The position numbers were made by a program, and so were the translations under genes. Under the pieces are notes generated by a model, which had not been told where the DNA came from, ran no database searches, and worked only from the letters and a program-made list of their open reading frames with translations. Below, piece after piece: positions 30,693-44,844 of a stretch of DNA of 64,000 nt (position 1 is its first letter; each line of letters begins with the position of its first letter). This DNA comes from Salminus brasiliensis. Its lineage: Eukaryota > Chordata > Actinopteri > Characiformes > Bryconidae. Where the stretch lies: positions 18,026,027-18,090,026 of the forward strand of contig NC_132893.1 of assembly GCF_030463535.1 (NCBI RefSeq), in the 5' to 3' direction.

Positions 30693-33200
30693 CAGAAGCG
30701 ACATACTAATCTTAATACAGGTTTGGCAGGTTAGTACACAAAATATATATATATAAAATCCTAATGCATTTTGTACCAACAGGAAGTAATCAAGGGTTGC
30801 TTTGTCAACATGCATCACTGCAAGTCCTCAAGCCACCACCCTTATCGCTTGCATTGTTATGCTCCATTTTTATGTAATTATTGTTCTAGACATGAGTAGC
30901 TCCTCCCTTTCTGTTTCGCATTGCATTGTGGGACAATAGTGTCTATCATAACAACTTTCTCAATCCGCGTTCTTAGCTTTCTGTATTCCTGTGGCCTTGT
31001 AAAACATCATCAGTTGCAGCCCAAGTGCAACTGCTCCATTCAAAAGTTCACATCTAGCCAAGCCCAGTCTGAATGCTCGGATGTGCTGTTGTTCTGACAT
31101 GACTTGTCTAGACTTGGCACTGCCAAATATCCAGAATGGAGAGTACTCAAACTGTCCCAAACTTTGCCTAGTTTGTAGTGCTGTCCAAAAACATAAGGCA
31201 GAATTTTCAGTGCACTATCATAGTGCTCTATATAGTGGTCTGGATTTTTACATGTAAGAGATATGGGCACAGGGCATCGTTTAAGACACAGCTTTACGCT
31301 GTTCTTCCAGAGGTCACATGAAACTCCACCCAAGTTACATAGTGCAGTTCCGGCCTTCCGGCCCAGCGTGGCATTGATAGAGTCTCTATGCTCCCAAGTA
31401 CAGTCAGTGGAGCATCAACATGACACTGAAGCTCTTATTTTAAGGTACAAAATGTTACATGGTGTTGCTTTAAAGTAGGTTGGTTAAAAATATGAGATGC
31501 TACGTTACTGCTGAATTGCACAGAATATAAAGTGTTTGGAAAAGAGACCACAGGCGAATCGTGCTAGAGAAATCATGTCATTTCCATAGCTCCCCTCGAG
31601 GACACCCGAGAATTTACAATTACCATCCAATATCTCGTTTAGCTCATCAGTCCTTCATCAAAGTTAATCATGCGAGCTGCTGGTGGAATTGACAAACCCA
31701 TACAGTGTCTGGAGTTCAATTATTTATAGATTACAGTTTTTGCTGATAGCTATGCACAGGTTACATAAGGCTGATGGTAACAGAGTTAAGGTTTGCCCAA
31801 TTTTAACGGTAGCGCTGATTTAAAAAAATAATAATATCACAATTAATGTATTAATCTTCTTTTCTGATTTATCCTGGTGAGGGTTGCAGTGGGCCCAGAG
31901 CCAACCCAGAATCATTGTGAATACTGAATGTAAGTATAAGTGTAAGGTTACTGAAGACATACACACATGCAGCTGATTAGGCCACTGTGATTATTTACCT
32001 TTAATTATTTATGAATAATTTTGGACACATTAAGAACAGCGTACATCCAAGACCTTATCACATCCATAAGCAGTTACTCTGTCTCACCAGAAGGAGGCGC
32101 CCCAGCTCTAATGATGGCGTATCAGACTGAAAATAATGCGGTCAATCGTCAGTTACCCTGTTTTTGCCAATGGTCTATTAGCATATCTCACAAATATGTA
32201 CCTAATGTACCGTGAGAGTGAGAGCACTGTCCATTTTCTAGTGAGTGGGCTGACCTCGTTATTTATTTATCTGTACTATAATAAAATCACCCCTGTAAAA
32301 GAATCAGACTAGGCGCGTATCAGTTTCCTAGGGGCTTAGGTTAGCTGTGGCCGCTAGCGATACTGCAAATCAGGTGAAACGTCCTCAGAGAGAGGAGAGA
32401 GACAGAAAATTAGGGTGTTTTACTTGGCCAAGAGGGCCATTAATACCACGAAACTGGCACATGATAAAGGCTGATGCTGTAATTTGATCCATTTGGACTG
32501 AAGGCTAAAGGCTGTTTAAATAAAAAGGACTGCTAATGTGAAAGTAATCTAAATGTTGTACTTGTGGATATTGTGATATTTTTCTATTATTATTTTTATT
32601 ATATGGATGGACGATTCTTGTGTTTAAGGGAAATCAGCCTGTCCAAGGAACGGCGATGACGCAATGGGCACCCTGGAGAAGTCCCCCTCTGGAGTTTCCC
32701 ATACAGGAACAGGCAGGTCTGGTCAGCTAAACACGATAATACCACACACCTACATATTTTATACATGTAAGTGTCTATAAAGTGATTATTATGTAATATG
32801 TGCGAGGAATGAGGAATACTGGACCTATTACCCTGCTAAAAGCAAAGGTGACAAATTACCAGCACGCTGTAGAGCACTGGACCGGCGTGGACTGTACCAT
32901 GTCATTATAACGTGCACAAGAAATGCATTATAAAACTTGAATAAAAATGACATTCTCATCCAAGATAACTTTGACATGACTAGAGAAATAATCTTACGAT
33001 TTGTATCTATATTGTATAATGTCAAATAATGTAAATACACGTATGCAATATCTTAAACAAATAAAAATAAATAAGCCCATTATAAAAATGATAAACACAC
33101 ACACACACGTATATACATTCATGTGTATATATAAATTTAAGTACAAAATAATAAAGAAAGACTTATTTGAAGAGCATGCAGTAATTTAAAAAGTAGTGTT
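30693..33200. other. Intergenic between the repeat-protein gene and eurl
   Basis: No coding signal on either strand. At about 31165-31260 there is sequence (GTGCTGTCCAAAAACATAAG, then GAATTTTCAGTGCACTATCA) related to the palindromic element at 49429. The rest is AT-rich and apparently unique, with a short (CA)n at about 33096-33108. Confidence 0.6.
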
Positions 33201-33860
33201 TGTACTGACCCCGCTGTCCCCCCCCGTGTTACAGTGCTAATGGTTCGCTCTGAGAGAGGACTTGTAGCTGCTGCTCTTCAATAACAATACTGTCGCCCAT
33301 CCAAGAGCGTGGGCTTACCGAGAGCGTGGTCCCACACTCACTCACTCACAATTCCTCATAGCCCGCATCCAGAACTTCGTTGACAACGGTGAATAAGGTA
33401 CTGTTCGTTTATCGTGACTGTCCTTGTGCTGTATTTTGGACGGGGCTGGTATTCAGAAACGACTTTTTGACGCTAAGCTAGATATCTCGCTATCTAACGG
33501 TCACGAAGCACAACTCTCCGCGAGGGCGAAAAGGCGCTTGCTAGCGAGCAGACGAGCCCGATAACCGCGGTAATATCAGTTAAAATGGAGTGTATCGTTA
33601 GTAGTCGAGTTAAATACTTGGCTTGTGTTGTGGCCAGTGACTGGTGTTCCTCACTCACGTTTTACAGGTAGCTACAGTCTTTAAACGGCTGGTTGATGTC
33701 AGCTAGCGAACTCGAGTTGTTGCTAGCATTGTCCTTCAGCTGCGAGTTGTAAGGTTAGCCAGGGCTGATGATACGGAGGATTTCTAGCTAGCATACTTAA
33801 CGTGGAGACAAGCCAGACCCACGAAATCCTCCTTTAACGTTCGTGGAGATCCATGTCTGG
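33200..33860 (+). promoter_or_regulatory. eurl: CpG-rich segment, probable eurl promoter and leader exon
   Basis: Abrupt rise in CpG content against AT-rich flanks (for example GAGAGCGTGG, CTCCGCGAGGGCG, ATAACCGCGG), lying 1-1.5 kb upstream of the first coding exon, which begins with a splice acceptor. A non-coding first exon must therefore lie upstream, and this is the obvious place. A candidate donor is AATAAG|GTACTG (exon end 33397). No TATA box is evident, as usual for CpG promoters. Confidence 0.55.
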
Positions 33861-34787
33861 TGGTGAAAATGATGTAAGGCTGTTCATCTCTGTCTGATAA
33901 CTCAGGAAAGCGATTAAACGAACTTCTTTAGAGTTTCTTAGACTTGCTTCGAGTCGTGACTATTTAAAGCCCATTGCTTATTAGCTATAGCTGGTCAGCC
34001 TATGCAGTTAAGTTGAACGCAGCCCCTGTTTCTAGCTAGCTGGTAGCTGGTGCTACATGTATTCACATTTAATAATATAATACAAGCATGGTAATGTTGT
34101 TTTGGTTGTAGTTAGTCATTCTTGGTTATTTATTTTGGGTTTGAGACTTTGGTGTGGTGTGTGCCACATTTTGAAGACACAGATACAGGTACAGTAGCTA
34201 GTTATATTAACATTGCCCAACAAAGGGGGTTAAATGGGCCTTCAGTAGTTTCTAGACAGAGCTGGGGACATTGCTTTTACATAGGCTGCTGGTGTACTTT
34301 CACAACATATGAGATTGAAAGCCTCGGCCTAAAACAGAGTTTGCTTGGTTGTTTTTATGTTTAAACTCAGAGCTAATCAGGCATCACCCCGACTCTCATG
34401 ACTTTATGACTGTTTTTTTTTTTTAGTCTGAGTAATTTTTCTGTGAAAACAAGAGTGGCCATGACCGCTATCGCAAGGATCCCTGCGTCCTTTATGAAAG
34501 GGACTTTTGTTAAACCTGAAGTAAACAGCATGTCCTGTTGTGGGTTTTTTTCCCTGTACATCATGATGATAACCTCAGTGGTAAATGAAGGGGAGATGAT
34601 GATAATGTCATGTTCTGTAGAGGAAACGCTCTGGTTTGTATTGTCTTGTTAGTGGGTGTGACTATGTGATTTTTTTGATTTTTTTTTTAATGAATAATTA
34701 GTATGATCAAGGTGATCAGGGATTTCAAAGACCATGTAAACACACAAGACCAACCTGAAAAGGACTGTTGTCTTTCATTAAGGTGCA

Positions 34788-34914
34788 ATGGATGAAGAGG
34801 AGCACTTTGTTAACATAGACCTGAATGATGACAACATCTGCAGCATCTGTAAGCTGGAGACAGACACGGGAACGCTGTCTTTCTGCCACGTCTGCTTTGA
34901 GCTGAGCATAGAGG
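34788..34914 (+). CDS. eurl: eurl coding exon 1
   Basis: The exon itself starts at 34783 after TTTCATTAAG; ATG at 34788. Encodes residues 1-42 with the two CxxC pairs. The donor is GAGG|GTAAGT. Confidence 0.95.
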
Positions 34915-37900
34915 GTAAGTTATTCAGCTTGCTATTAAAATGACACAGTTAAGACTTGAAAGAGGGAGAACGGTTCTTTTTGATGTAGCCGCTGTACACC
35001 TCAGCTCAGATAATTGCACCTGGATTGATGGTGCAAAAGCCCCTTGCTTTTTCTATCCCCTTTTCATTAATCACAAAGCCTGCTTTTCCCCAGCATGACA
35101 TGCCACTCAAAAAGCAACGCAGCTCTCTCGAGTGCCACTTTTGCATTTAATGAATGATTGGCCTATTAGAATAACAGCTGCGTTCGACACTGGATTTGGG
35201 ACTTGCCCCCCCCATTTTTCTCTCCAGCACGAGCACTCTTGTGGCACTGTGTGTGCTGCTCGGATAAGAAATTGATTGTACGGATTTGTTAAATGAATGT
35301 TTTTTGCTTCACTTTTAGACCTGGTTCAGCATGTTTTCATACAGGCAGTCCATGGGCTTTGTTAATCAAAGATGCCGTTGTTGGGAAGACTATATCTCTG
35401 CTGTCCAATTAAAAATGTATATCTCTGTTTTTGGGGATACATTTTTTTTGGGTTTGTTTTCTGAACCCTGTAGCTGCTCTGTACGCTGTGTAAATAGTTC
35501 TGGATGAATAGACCAATAGAAATGCTACAAATAACTTGAAATAAACGTATGATTTATGTTGACTTCCATTGAAAGTTAGGAGCATTGCCTTCTCAAATAC
35601 GGTGCATTTGTTGCTTTTCTACTCGCTTTTCTGAGACCGTCATTTTCCCAAGATGTCTATCAGTAACACTGGTAAGCATGCATATCGCTGCCAGGCTCTG
35701 CTGGATATGAAAAAATATGCCACCTTGGGTACATGAACCAGGCCTTCTGACCAAGGCTTTGCCTGTGCCAGTGTCTGAAATAGGGACCATAAAAACGGTG
35801 CCCTAGAAAGCAAAAGCTGGCAAAGCGAGCATGTACCTGTGCTAGACTGAAAGCTAACCAAAGCGGCTCAGCTTTGCCACTTGTTCAGCTAGCTTGAGCT
35901 TGAGCTAGCAGAACTGTCCAGTAGGACTCAGTTGGCAGGAATGTTTAAGGAAAATCTTGTTCTTGTTACAGTGCTAAAGACAATGGGAATCTGTGCTATG
36001 ATGTGTGGCTCCTGTGAACCTGTGTGACATTAACCAGCCAGTCAAAGCAGAGCTAATCAAATTGTATATGAGCCCGCTCTAAATAGAAAATCAAATTGTT
36101 GATATCTAGGTTTGAGTATAGGAGTGTATAAAGCCACATTTTACACCTCGACCAAAATCACGTACCTTCAATATAGACATCACAGAGCAATTACAAATAC
36201 TGAATAAATGCATTTTAGGGCACCTTCCAGATTGTAATTTGTAAAGCAGATGTTTCCCCAATTAGCAGCTACAATTTGTATTCAGTTTGAGCTTATTAAT
36301 GTTAACTTGCTCATTCTGACAGACCTGTTTCAGCCTAAAAACAAGCAAAATCTTCACCCCAACAGTTAAACAGTTTGAATTGGGGCAGAGAGTGGTTGAT
36401 CACAATCGGGAAATCAGTTGTTTTATTGTGATTGGTTACGGCACTGATTGCTGATGACCTGAGTACGTACTGATTGCTGAAGACTTTTAGAAACTTTTAG
36501 GTGCTTCATTTGTTAGATTGTTCATGTATTGCGAGCAATGTCTTAAGGATCTGGGTGGGAAGAAGGATCAATGAGTTGCTTCAGCTAAAGACAACAACTT
36601 GAGTAGTGTTCTGTTCTGTCTTTGCATTCAGAGCTTCTGAATGGTCCCCCAACTTTCAGTGCTGGGGCTGGCACAATTACGTTACGGAGCTCTTTGGTAA
36701 AGTAGTCCCATGTGCTTATGTAATAAATTGACTCGATGGAAAAGGCAGATAGAATCCGCAAACTGTTGTTTACATTTGGGTTTTTGCATTTTTAATTGTC
36801 CACAGCTATGACGCATGACTGTAGGACAGATGTGAACCAACAAATGAAAGCGTATCTCATTAAAAGAAATGCATAGTATGATGCTAAAGAACATGATAAT
36901 GATGGCAGATGATTATTGGTCATTTTCTGAGCCGCTGTTTTCTGTGCTCTCATGATATGACGTGCAGTCCTGAACTCGCACAAAACCGCAAAGAGAAGTT
37001 GCTCAATGTTAAAGTTACTGTGAAAACTCAGCCCATGTTTCAAAAATGTTATCTTTACAGGTTTGGCGTAGAGGGTTTAGTTCTTTTCTACAGAGCTGCT
37101 TGAAATGTGACCTAATATGGTCATCTTTTTTGATCATTTGATTTTTTTTTTTTTTTTTTTTTTTTTCAATCTTTACTCCTCTATCCAGCGGTTTTAAGGT
37201 GGTTTGAAATAGGGGAATTATGGACCTTACTCTGTTTATTCTGCGGTAGTAAGAGGGATTGACTGTAGTTATGGTCTGGCTGCTGACTAGGTCAATTTTT
37301 CTTCTTATGCCACTGCAAATAACTAAAGAAGGCCTTATCTTGGTACAGAGGAATTGGGAGATTTCGATGCTCAACCAAGGAAGGGATGAAGAATAACACA
37401 CATTTTTGTTTCTTACGTTTCATTTGACAGCTACAACATGGAAACCTTAGGGTTTAGTTTATCGCTTTAATTTATGAACCCCCTTATCTAGCACACTTTT
37501 GTCTTGATAAGGCAGAGAAAACTCTTGAGCCAACAATTGAATGAAATGACAGACTGTAAATTGTGACTGAATTGCTCATATTTATGGTAATGTTATTTTA
37601 CACTGTGCTACTGCAAGACTCCAAGGCCTTAAGTTAAGTGCGCTCCCAAGGATGTACTGTAATTAGATATGACGATGATATGATGTCTGAGGAAGTGTGA
37701 CTAATGTTGGCTAACTACTGTAACTGTTATTAACTAGAACCAAAACGATGCAGATAGATTTAGCTGACATTCTCGCATGTTTGCAGATGGTCCAATGAAA
37801 GGGTAAATGCCTCATGTAGAATAGCTCCAGCAAGAGAGACCACTAATGTCTGTCTCTTATTTTTAAATGCTAAACATTTTCAAATGCTTTGCTCAGTTTG

Positions 37901-40029
37901 CAGCTAATTTCTGTGTTTTTGGCTGAGGAGTTTGATCATCTAAATTCTGAGTTTATCTGTGTTTTATTATTTTATTCATTTTGTTTAGTTATTTTTAATT
38001 ACTTCCTACAGTTATTGCCATTGTTCCTTCGCTCTTACTGCTACTTCATTGTTAGTCTTACATATTCTCAGTTAAATTCCAAAGTAAGGTAGAGTTTGGA
38101 TTTCAGAATGACTTCAGGCCCCTCACTCACCAGGTCAGGTGTGCTGTAGTAGGGAGAGGGCAAAAATGTGTACTGACATGGGTACTACCAGGCATTTGGG
38201 GCCCTAAAAAAAAATACTGCACTGGGCCCTAGGGCAGCATGATATTTGGGGGGAGGGATGATTATTTTTATTTTTTTTCTTTTTCAGATGCCAATGTTTC
38301 AACTTGTCATGATCTATCATGAAATGCTCTATGTATCCAGGATTAAAGTAAGATGATTGAAATTGGGCGGAAACAATCTATAATCTTCATGGGAACCACT
38401 GAAATGCATGTAGAAGAAATACCCTGATTTGATAGCTGGGTAGTTAAGACTGCTGTGGTATATTGGAGATGGGCATTTATGCAAACCAGTGTTTCCTGTA
38501 TGTTTCATTTCTGGTCGTGTTCCATGAACTAGCTTCCCTTGTTGTTGCTTCATAGCAATTTACATAAACCTCCACTCTGCATAATCACCCTCCCTATTAG
38601 GGTTTCCTAGCATTTGATCAATAATGCAGAATATCTGGGTCAGACTGTTATTGTCAAAGCATGCCTTGTGGGGTTGGTTACAGTTTGTGAGCCTGTCTGT
38701 TTTCCTTCTACTGAGCATGAAGAAGCCTCTATGGATGTCTCTCTCTCTCTCTGCCTAATCGGTCACACTATTACATAAGACTACACACAGTCAGGGGAAC
38801 GTGTGTCTCAGCAGCTATAATAGAGAAAGACTTGACTTGATTGTCCTGATTTTCTGTCATGTGATAAACTGTTGTACAGCATCTATGTACATAAATGCGG
38901 TCTTACTGATTGGATGTTATTTTTATCAACTCTGCTCCCCCCTCCCTTCCCATCTCCTGGACCCTTGAGGCTTTGTTAATGGCTTTTTTTTTTTTTTGGA
39001 GGGGGGAGGCTGCCACAGTGACTGCTGTAAACGGACTAAGATTTTTCTTTTCTCACGTCTGTGGGGCTGTAAATTACGCACAACAAATGAAAACAAAGTA
39101 AACCCCTGCCTTTCATCTATTGATTACTCAGCCATTACTAATAGACCTCTTTAATGAAGTCTCTGCGCCAAACTTGACGAAGAACAATGGGGGCTGTGAG
39201 CGTGTTTGATTTGTGCGAGGCACTCAGGATGGTGAGCAGCGTCACGCAGGACGGGCAAATTAGAAAGCGTGAATATTCATGCCCGCCATGTGCTGCACCC
39301 ACTGCTTATTTAACTAGAAAAGAGAGAAGAAAGCGAGACCGAGAATGAGGGAGTGGATTAATGGAGAATGACAAAGACGAACTGAGAGAGAAGGGAAGGG
39401 AAGTATTCAGTGAAGCAAGCAAATGAAAGATGTTGCGGTCTGACCTAGAAGGTGTCTCAGTGAGCGAACACCAGTCTTTCAGACCACAAGCATTGTGCTG
39501 TGAGCGCGAGCAAATGGTCACGGTTCTCAACATGAGAACCAATCGCCTCATGCGTATGATCAACATTACATCACACTGACTGTACCATTCACAGCAACAT
39601 GGTCCAGCTTGAAGGCACAGCTTTCCCTCAACCGAGCTAGTCTTCATTCAGTTTGGTCTGCTTCAGCACAGCTCTACCAGTACAGCTCTACCAGTACATT
39701 TTTAATACTTCTATTACCTCTACCTTCAGTGCCACCTTCCGCCAGCTTGGTTTTCAGTTTTTGGGGGAACGGCAGGGGTACAGTGTGCCGCATGTTCAAA
39801 CCTGTTCATCCACAGAACGCACACCTACACACACACCTGCTCACTCCACTGCCCTAGATAAACACACAGCTGTGCTCTTAGGAGGATTTGTTTCTTTGAC
39901 GTTCTTCCCCTTACAGTTTCATTTCCTCGCTTTCAGCAGTGCCCTCCCCAGGCTCATTATTTTTCTTATGAGTGAGCGCTGTGTTCTGAAGCATAAACAC
40001 AAGGTCGGTGGTTTCCAGAACCTCTGCTT

Positions 40030-40121
<92 letters not shown>

Positions 40122-40435
40122 ATCCATGTATGTCCGTAGCTGAAATAATAGGGGCTATTTTTACAGTTGGGGGCTGTTGTGCTTCTCAGTTCCGTTCTTT
40201 ATGCCTTTCCTTTCCTAGCTGTGATGTTCCGTATCCCATCACAGCGCAGAGAGCAGTGAGGTCTTATTATGCTAGTCCCCACGACTAGCATTGCTTATTA
40301 TTGTTCAGGCCAGCGCAACTGTTGGTCACAATCCTCTATAAATATGGACGTAAGATGTAAAACCCAGCCAGTCTTCCCTGTTCATCAGTTCGTTTTTTTG
40401 TCCACAATTCTGGCAAAAATTTGCTGTAGACAGGG

Positions 40436-40466
<31 letters not shown>

Positions 40467-43400
40467 ATTTTTGCCCTAGACTTGAATGGCCCCTGCAGAT
40501 TCTGCTACCTTCTTACCACTATGGCCTTTGGCACTCCCAAATGCGATCACTCCTTTTTGCCAATCATGAACATTTGCTTTGCGATCCAATTTTTTATACA
40601 TCGAATGAGACATTGACTGCACTGTACCAACTTTCTGAATCGATGAATCCTGTCCTACACCCTGCGGGCATTAACAGGCCATCTCGTGCAACGTCAACTT
40701 GTGGACGTAAGATAAGTCACTCATGGTCATCTGCATGACTAAAGGCTACAGCACCAAACCAAAAATTTGAGCTCGTTGTTTTTGATGAAGGCACACACAC
40801 ACACACACTGCTGGCACAAGTCACAACTGAAGTGTCAGAAGCTGATGGAAACTACTGTTACTTGGGCACGAGTTTGAAAGCTTCTTATTCAAGTGTTATG
40901 TTCCCTGTTGCATTGCGTGGCCGTTTAAAGGGACAGAATGTAAATGATCTGTCATTAAATTCAGTGTTAGCCGCGTTACTCGTTTGTATAGCGGTAGAAT
41001 AAAATTTGACACCTTTTGAAATTCTACACCAATCGCTTACACTCACTCAGCCAAGAGAAAAGAAAGCTGAGGGCAGTGGGCACAGGCTCATCAAAACTGG
41101 ATCGCTGAAGACTGGAAAAACTAAATCTGATTGGATGAACCTTGATTTCTGTTCAGGCATAGATGTTAGGGTCAGAATTTGGTGTCCACAGTAAAAAGAA
41201 TGATTGGTAGACTTGGCACACTTTGGGCTTGTTAATACCAGTCAGGCATTGATTAAATGCCACAGCCTATTTGACTATTGTTGCTGACCATGTTCATCCT
41301 TTCATGTTCAGACTCTACTGCATTTTCTAATGCTTCCAGCATGATAATGGACTGTGTCACAAAGTAAAGGTTTTCTCAAACTTGTTTTAATAACCTGACC
41401 AGGAGGCCATTAATATTCTCCAGAGACCTTTCCAGTCGACAGATCTGAATGCAGTAAGATATTTTTAGGATGTGGCAGAACAAGAGACTCAGCATAAAGG
41501 TGGTCTTGAAAAATCTGCATGAATTGTGGTACACTCATGTCAACATGGACCAGAATGTCAAAGGAGTGGGTTTTTTCAGCATCTTGTGGAATGCATTTAG
41601 ACTGTTTTGAGAACAAAGGGAGGTCCTATCAAGGACTAGGCAATTAATAAAAAGGTTATTAGAAACTGTCATCAGAATCGACTTAGAAAGGTTAGGTTGA
41701 TTTATTTTTATTTATTTATTTATTTAATTTTATAATCGTTCGTTAACTGTTATCGAAGTGCCCAAATTAGGTGACAGTGTTTTGGCTGTTATTCTGTTAA
41801 GTCTGTACGGGTGAGGTGTGAAATGAACTTGAGCTTTATAGGCACTCCTCTGAGTGTGAAGGCTCTGACACCTTTGTGTGGCATAGCTGCACTTTGTACA
41901 ATGTGCTGAGCTATGTGACCCTGCTCACTCGGCCTTGCATGTACTGTGTGTACTTAGAAGTTGTTCGTTTATTGATGCAAAAAGACAAACATTCATTTCA
42001 TCTTGACAAAAGAGCATAAAAATTGGATTCTATGGCCATTATTTGTAACTATTGATAAACCAATAAGTGATCTCTAGTAGAGATCAGCTAGTCAGTGTAT
42101 TTGAGCCAGATACAGATTATCTTTCACCAGATCACCAGTGCTGATCAACGGCTGGGTGCCACTTTAACCTTTCCAAGCATACTTGGCAGTGCATCATCGC
42201 GCATGGCTTCTGTAATGTTCCTACATTGGCTCTTAAGAGTCAAGCATCAGCAGAGAGAGCCCCTTCATACCGAACTGCACTGTGAGTGAGCTCAGAGTGA
42301 ATAACCCAACCCAAAAGGGCTGCCTATCTAGAGCTAAAACTCCCACTAAAAAATCACTTTGGATGTGATTCCCATAGCTGTCCGACTGTCACTGCTGTAC
42401 TTTTGGCTTATGGTTAAATGTGGTCAGCATGGTTTGCTGTTTTGCGTGGTTAGTGATGTTTGTTAGCTCTGCTGTTCTCTGATACTCCCTGTACTGGGTT
42501 GAGCAGTGAGTGAAGACACAATAAAAAAAAATCTGGAATAACCTCAGATTAGTTAATCCAGCAAACAGAGCGAAATACAACACTGGTTCTAATGGACTAC
42601 TGCAGCTGTGCTCGAGCTCCGTAGAGCTGACGCAGATCTGATGTAATCCTTAACTTGCGAATATGATATGGTTGGCTGCATATCAGCCGATTGTGTGTTT
42701 TGGCTGGAAATCTGTCGGTACCGATACCCACCCCCGTCCCATGTCTCTAATCTCTACCCTAGATTAGTGAATGTGATCGAGACATCACAGCAGCAGTCTC
42801 TCATCCTCTTACATAACAGCAGTGGAATGTGTACTTGCGCAGTAGAGCATAAGACTCGGCCAGAGAGAAATTCTGCATAATGGAACATTCCTGAGACCCC
42901 CCAGCAATCAAACGGTGCTGGACCTGTGTTTGTGCACGTATATGTATGTGTTTGTGTGTGTGATTGCTGTTTGTAGTCATTGTGCTGTGAAGCGCTGCAC
43001 CATTGTGGCATGAACTCTTCACCCTGCGTGTGTAAAGCTCTCTGATTATCTCTGAGCAGAAGCCACAGGAATTCACGCAGGATGGTGCACATTAATGGAA
43101 ATGCTTGCATTTGCTGAGTGTGCCTTCTCAGCCCTGCAGAGATGTGTGTGACCGTTGTCAGAAAGATCATTTTATTTCGGTAATGGCTTTGCCTGGGCCA
43201 GACTAAACTGTCATTTTCGGCTTTAATTGCAGCTTTTGAAGTGACGCTCTCTTCAAAAGAGGGAAAACATTTCACGGAAAACCATGTTCTGTGGTTTTCC
43301 GTGATGTGGCGTGTCGGATTCATTAATTGGCTTGCGGTCAGTCCGAGGCTGAAACCCTGCAAAATTAGTTTTAGACTGTTATTCAAAGAGTTGTTGACTG

Positions 43401-44804
43401 CTACGCCTGTGCTCACTTTTCTCTGCTGCCTATTAGCAAATCAGCATTGTCGTCTACTATTTTGTGCCCATTAAACACAGAATGATGTACTTTACAAGAT
43501 CACTGACCTCCGTTTTAGCCTTTTACAGTGACTGCTGTATTGTAAGCGAAGGCACAGACACTTGTCAGACAGTACCGAAGCGTCATATCTGCTGCTGTTA
43601 CAGCAAAATGCTCTTAATCCATAATGGAGTAGTCAGATTGAGGCCATTCCGAATGTGATTTCTATCCAGTCGAGCAAGGTGGACAAGCCTGTAAATAATC
43701 TAATAAGTACAACAATAATAGCCATGTATTTGTATTTGCATAATAGCAGAGTGATGCGCGGTTCTCCAGTGTTAGGAGTGTCAACAACGCCATATTTGCA
43801 TTGCGTGTGATTTAAAATCACTAAAGATGCTACACATAAACTCACTTAATTCTGGGGTACATAATTGGCCTCATTTCATTGAAATGTTTTTGCAAATATT
43901 TCATTTTAAAATGACCTGCTGAAGTTAATGCCTTGTGCTTTTAAAATATCTCTGCAGATTTTGGTGAGCTTAATACGTAGGGCATGTTTACCCCATGTTT
44001 TTTGGGGGCGTAAAAAAAAAAAATGTCGAGACTATTACAATAACAGTGTAAACGGTGTAAATTGCTGGTTTTCCAGCCCTGTTTTGGTTATTCCAGATTT
44101 TCAAACTACGCTGTTTGAGGTTTGCACTATGCCACTTGTTCACAGGAATGTCCCAGTCCAATTCAGTGGATCAGGATCGGGACTTTCGCCCCTTCTTTAA
44201 TGTTTGAAGGATGCTTTCCTGAGTCTAACGCCTTTGTTTTAAAGTAATTAAAAACACTGAGTGACAACTGACAACTTGGTCAACACACTGCTGCTCGCCT
44301 CATTCTGACAGGACTCCAGCGATGCTTGTTGCCATAGTAACGTTTACACCAAGTGCCCTCTCCATGCGTCTAATTTTGGATCTGGTTACTTGTCGTTTTT
44401 TTTATTGGATCGTAAACTAGTGTGCATATGAACACCTCTGTCTTGATTCTGTAATCAGAATACATGATGAGAAGTCTGATTGCCGACCGCCTTTACAAGC
44501 AGGAACCTGGGCACAGATCACTGAACTGACCACAAACAGTGGTTTAGATCCTAATCCCTACTTTTAGCAGCATTATTTATACCCGTGCCGCATAAACTCC
44601 ATACAGATGAGAGATTTAGATATTCCAGAGGCGTTCATCCTAGACTACACACTGCAGTGTTTGCACGCAGTCAGTCACGTGAGCGCGAGGCTGCTCCAGT
44701 CTATACTCTTCTTGTTTATCTGTGCAGCTGTTGACTGCACTCTACTTTTAGCAGGGTGCTGCTGTTTTTGGGCATGGATGATGACCTCTGTCCCCGTTTT
44801 ACAT

Positions 44805-44844
<40 letters not shown>

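Noticed and set aside
39653-40288. 211-codon plus-strand open frame
   Set aside because: About a third of it is a (CV)n run translated from the GT microsatellite.
42754-43416. 220-codon minus-strand open frame in the eurl intron
   Set aside because: Includes CA-repeat-derived THTHTYTCT sequence, has no family resemblance, poly(A) signal or codon bias; probably chance.
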